Shown here in pieces: positions 61,621 through 64,000 of a stretch of 64,000 nucleotides of DNA. The DNA lies in the NCBI GenBank assembly GCA_013003075.1, contig JABDLJ010000005.1:1-64000 (forward strand), read 5' to 3'. Numbering within the stretch: the stretch's first letter is position 1; each line of letters starts with the position of its first letter. Both the position numbers and the translations under genes were made by a program. The notes under the pieces are model-generated. The model saw only the letters and a program-made list of their open reading frames with translations, had not been told where the DNA came from and searched no databases. Source of the stretch: Paracoccaceae bacterium. Lineage in GTDB: Bacteria; Pseudomonadota; Alphaproteobacteria; Rhodobacterales; Rhodobacteraceae.

Positions 61621-62580
61621 TTACATCCAGCCGCGCTCTTTGTAGTACTTCTCTGCACCGGGGTGCAGCGGAGCGGACAGACCGTCCTGGATCATTTCCT
61701 CTTCCTTGAGGTTTTCAAAGGCCGGGTGCAGCTTCTTGAAGCGATCGAAGTTGTCGAACACCGCCTTGACGACCTGGTAGATCACTTCGTCATCGACGTC
61801 CGCCGAGGTCACGAAGGTCGCCTTCACGCCGAACGTGGTCGTGTCGCTGTCCGACCCTTTGTACATGCCGCCCGGGATCGTGGCCTTGGCGTAGAACGGG
61901 TTGTCGGCCACCAGCTTGTCGATCGCATCGCCGTTCACCGGGACGAGCACTGCGTCGGTGGTGGAAACCGCTTCCTGGATCGACCCGTTGGGGTGACCCA
62001 CGGTATAGACGATCGCGTCCACCTTGTTGTCACCCAGTGCCGCGGCCTGCTCGGCCGGCTTCAGTTCTGAGGCCAGGCTGAAATCGCCCATCGTCCAGCC
62101 CTTGGCGTCCAGCACGACTTCCATCGTGGCCAGCTGTCCCGAGCCGGGGTTGCCGACGTTCACGCGCTTGCCCTTGAGGTCATCGAAATTGCCGATGCCG
62201 GCATCGGCGCGGGCGATCACGGTGAAGGGCTCGCCATGGACCGAGAATACCGCGCGCAGGTTGCCGAACGCGCCGTCTTCCTCGAATTTCGAGCTGCCGT
62301 TGAAGGCGTGGAACTGCCAGTCGGACTGGGCCACGCCCATATCCATGTCGCCGGCCTTGATCGCGTTGATGTTGGCGATCGAGCCACCGGTCGACGGCGC
62401 GGTGCACTTGAGATTGTGGTCGGCGGTGCCGCGGTTCACCAGACGGCAGATCGACTGGCCCACCACGAAGTAGACGCCGGTTTGGCCGCCGGTCCCGATC
62501 GTGATGAAGGTTTCTTGCGCCATCGTCGCCGTTCCGCCCATCATGGCGGCGGCGAATGCAAGATATTTAACAGATTTCAT
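61621..62580 (-). CDS. TAXI-family TRAP transporter binding protein
   Basis: This 319-residue periplasmic protein has a Sec signal peptide cut after TATMAQ (about residue 22). The mature start ETFITIGTGGQTGVYFVVG is the TAXI signature, followed by NRGTADHNLKCTAPSTGGSIANI, the VGNPGSGQLATMEVVLDAKG loop and DAIVYTVGHPNGSIQEA. Known ligands of the family include glutamate and alpha-ketoglutarate-like acids, but specificity is poorly mapped. It is the first gene of the minus-strand operon that runs down to the C45 enzyme, so its ligand should enter that pathway. Confidence 0.92.
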   Translation of the reverse strand: MKSVKYLAFAAAMMGGTATMAQETFITIGTGGQTGVYFVVGQSICRLVNRGTADHNLKCTAPSTGGSIANINAIKAGDMDMGVAQSDWQFHAFNGSSKFEEDGAFGNLRAVFSVHGEPFTVIARADAGIGNFDDLKGKRVNVGNPGSGQLATMEVVLDAKGWTMGDFSLASELKPAEQAAALGDNKVDAIVYTVGHPNGSIQEAVSTTDAVLVPVNGDAIDKLVADNPFYAKATIPGGMYKGSDSDTTTFGVKATFVTSADVDDEVIYQVVKAVFDNFDRFKKLHPAFENLKEEEMIQDGLSAPLHPGAEKYYKERGWM

Positions 62581-62994
62581 TACTTATCTCCCAGTTTTAT
62601 CGTTGTCTTGTTGTTGCGCTGCAAATGCAGGTCTTGTGGGGCCGGGTGCGCTGTGGTCAAGGCCTTGGGCGGGCTGCCCGGACTGGCATATTGCGCCGCG
62701 ACGGGCGCGCCAGAGGCCGTTCGGTGGCGCACGTCTTGATAGGACCTCCCCCAATTATTGTGCCGGTCGTGCCTGGCAGCGGCCGACATAGACCGGTTCA
62801 CGGTATTTCCCCCGGCGCAGATAATCAAGCAATCTATCGTTTATTATTCTCAGCGCCGGCAAACCGATCATCTGTGGAAATTCGTGAACGAGCGTTGCTC
62901 TACTGGGCCACTCTGGTAGAGGTCCCCCCAGTTTCTTGGCCACATCGTTTAAAATATCAAACACATTGCGAGGTTCAAATTCCAACCGCGCAGC
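62581..62994. other. Upstream region of the TAXI operon, 414 bases
   Basis: This is non-coding DNA between the TAXI gene and the terminator of the aminotransferase. It is lower in GC than the genes around it (TTTATTATTCTCAG near 62840, TTTAAAATATCAAAC near 62948), as expected for a promoter region. A 104-codon frame crosses it on the minus strand but overlaps the terminator and is not supported. No sure operator was found. Confidence 0.5.
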
Positions 62995-63024
62995 AAAAAG
63001 GCGCGGGCTTTTCCGCCCGCGCCC
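62995..63024 (-). terminator. Rho-independent terminator of the class III aminotransferase gene
   Basis: On the minus strand, GGCGCGGGC and GCCCGCGCC form a perfect 9-bp GC-rich stem with a six-base loop, followed directly by TTTTT (62999-62995). It begins about 20 bases after the stop codon at 63044. It separates the aminotransferase from the TAXI operon. Confidence 0.9.
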
Positions 63025-63043
63025 TTGCCGTTTTCGTGATTCC

Positions 63044-64000
63044 TCAGACGCCCAGTTCGGCGACCGCATCGGCCAGCGCGGCCTCGAAGATCGCCAGGCC
63101 CTCTTCGATGATCGCGTCCGATGCCGTCAGCGGCACCATGATGCGCAGCGCATTGCCATGCATGCCGCAGGACAGCAGGATCAGCCCGCGCTTCAGGGCG
63201 TGGGCGACGACCGATTTGGTCAAGGCGGTGTCGGGCCGTTCGGTCTCGAAATCGGTGACGAACTCGATCGCCAGCATCGCGCCGAGGCCGCGGATGTCCC
63301 ACATCCGGAACGGAGACGTCCGGCCGCCGATCTCGGCAAAGCGGGCGCGCATGGTCTCGCCGATCGCGGCCGAGCGGGGCAGAAGCCCCTCGGTCTCGAT
63401 CGCGTCAATGGCGGCCAATGCGGCGGCGCAGGCCACCGGGTTGCCGCCATATGTGCCGCCCAGCCCGCCGGGCTCGACGCTGTCCATGATATCGGCGCGG
63501 CCGATGACACCGGCAATCGGGTAGCCGCCGGCCATCGACTTGGCCACCGTGATCAGGTCCGGCACAACGCCGGAATGCTCGACGGCAAACCAGCTGCCGG
63601 TACGGCCGAAGCCGGCCTGGATCTCGTCCGCGATCAAGAGGATGCCGTGCGTGTCGCAGATCTCGCGAAGCGCTTGCATCATCTCGAACGGCACCGGGAT
63701 ATAGCCGCCTTCGCCGAGCACGGGCTCGATGATGATCGCCGCGATGCGGTCAGGCTGCGCGTCGGTCAAAAAGAGGTTTTGCAGGCCGGTCAGCGCATCG
63801 GCGACCGTGATCCCGTCGCGCACGCTGGGGAAGGGCGCGCGGAAGACATCCGCCGGGAACGGCCCGACATTCTTCTTGTAGGGCGCGATCTTGCCGGTCA
63901 TGCCAAGCGTCAGAAGCGTGCGGCCATGATAGCTGCCGGAAAACGCGATAACGCCGGTGCGCCCGGTCGCGACCCGCGCGATCTTCACAGCATTTTCAAC
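63044..64000 (-). CDS. Class III aminotransferase (4-aminobutyrate aminotransferase-like), 5' end missing
   Basis: The last 319 or so residues of a fold-type I, class III aminotransferase are visible; the frame is open through the window edge ([14 protein letters not shown]), so the N-terminal part lies outside. Motifs are [47 protein letters not shown] with the PLP aspartate, [18 protein letters not shown] with the Schiff-base lysine, and [16 protein letters not shown]. This fits GabT-like enzymes acting on omega-amino acids or diamines. A strong terminator follows. It is near the decarboxylase operon but transcribed separately. Confidence 0.92.
   Translation of the reverse strand, partial: VENAVKIARVATGRTGVIAFSGSYHGRTLLTLGMTGKIAPYKKNVGPFPADVFRAPFPSVRDGITVADALTGLQNLFLTDAQPDRIAAIIIEPVLGEGGYIPVPFEMMQALREICDTHGILLIADEIQAGFGRTGSWFAVEHSGVVPDLITVAKSMAGGYPIAGVIGRADIMDSVEPGGLGGTYGGNPVACAAALAAIDAIETEGLLPRSAAIGETMRARFAEIGGRTSPFRMWDIRGLGAMLAIEFVTDFETERPDTALTKSVVAHALKRGLILLSCGMHGNALRIMVPLTASDAIIEEGLAIFEAALADAVAELGV

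Noticed and set aside
62755..63069. 104-codon minus-strand frame between the aminotransferase and the TAXI gene
   Set aside because: It overlaps the end of the aminotransferase gene and contains the 9-bp terminator stem. There is no good ribosome site or recognisable domain.

Overview
This is a high-GC window, densely coded on both strands, with the gene content of a Roseobacter-group alphaproteobacterium (Rhodobacterales). The taxonomic call is inference. It rests on four or more TRAP-type transporter loci, a 2,3-dihydroxypropane-1-sulfonate (DHPS) type sulfonate cluster, a moc/iol-type inositol cluster, a bacteriophytochrome kinase and the general codon style. No rRNA, tRNA, CRISPR array or intact insertion sequence was seen.

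Layout. 1-3.4 kb: the tail of a TRAP transporter (binding protein, small and large permease) and a convergent M24 metallohydrolase. 3.8-5.2 kb: an HTH protein with a phage-style C-terminal domain and an LHPP-like HAD phosphatase. 5.4-16.2 kb (minus strand): one compact run hoxF-hoxU-hoxY-hoxH-protease-hypA-B-C-D-E-F, encoding an NAD-linked bidirectional [NiFe] hydrogenase and all its maturation factors, with an FNR-type palindrome upstream. 16.5-26.5 kb: an inositol-derivative cluster with two paralogous LacI-type regulators and their apparent operators, a sugar ABC transporter, IolI-like, Gfo/Idh/MocA and IolE-like enzymes, then a MocD-like di-iron oxygenase and a MocE Rieske ferredoxin. This resembles rhizopine (methyl-inosamine) catabolism.

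27-33.2 kb: a PAS-GGDEF-EAL protein, a small coiled-coil protein and two phosphate transporters (Na/Pi and PiT). 33.5-37.0 kb: a gene graveyard with the remains of a PLP decarboxylase, a SARP/TPR regulator, a DsrE-family protein and a NifS-like cysteine desulfurase, followed by an intact class V aminotransferase. 39.2-41.5 kb: a phytochrome histidine kinase. 41.7-52 kb: a LacI regulator divergent from a small membrane protein, a TRAP transporter, HpsN/HpsO/HpsP-like dehydrogenases, a universal stress protein, ComDE-like sulfopyruvate decarboxylase subunits and an FMN 2-hydroxyacid dehydrogenase. Together these can be read as a DHPS to sulfolactate to sulfopyruvate to sulfoacetaldehyde route.

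52-62.6 kb (minus strand): a co-directional set of TAXI binding protein, fused TRAP permease, universal stress protein, nitrilase-family amidohydrolase, Orn/Lys/Arg decarboxylase, ATP-grasp ligase and C45-type N-terminal-nucleophile acyltransferase. I know of no described pathway with this combination, and it is the best candidate here for an undescribed system. 63.0-64 kb: a class III aminotransferase cut by the window edge, isolated from that set by a strong terminator.
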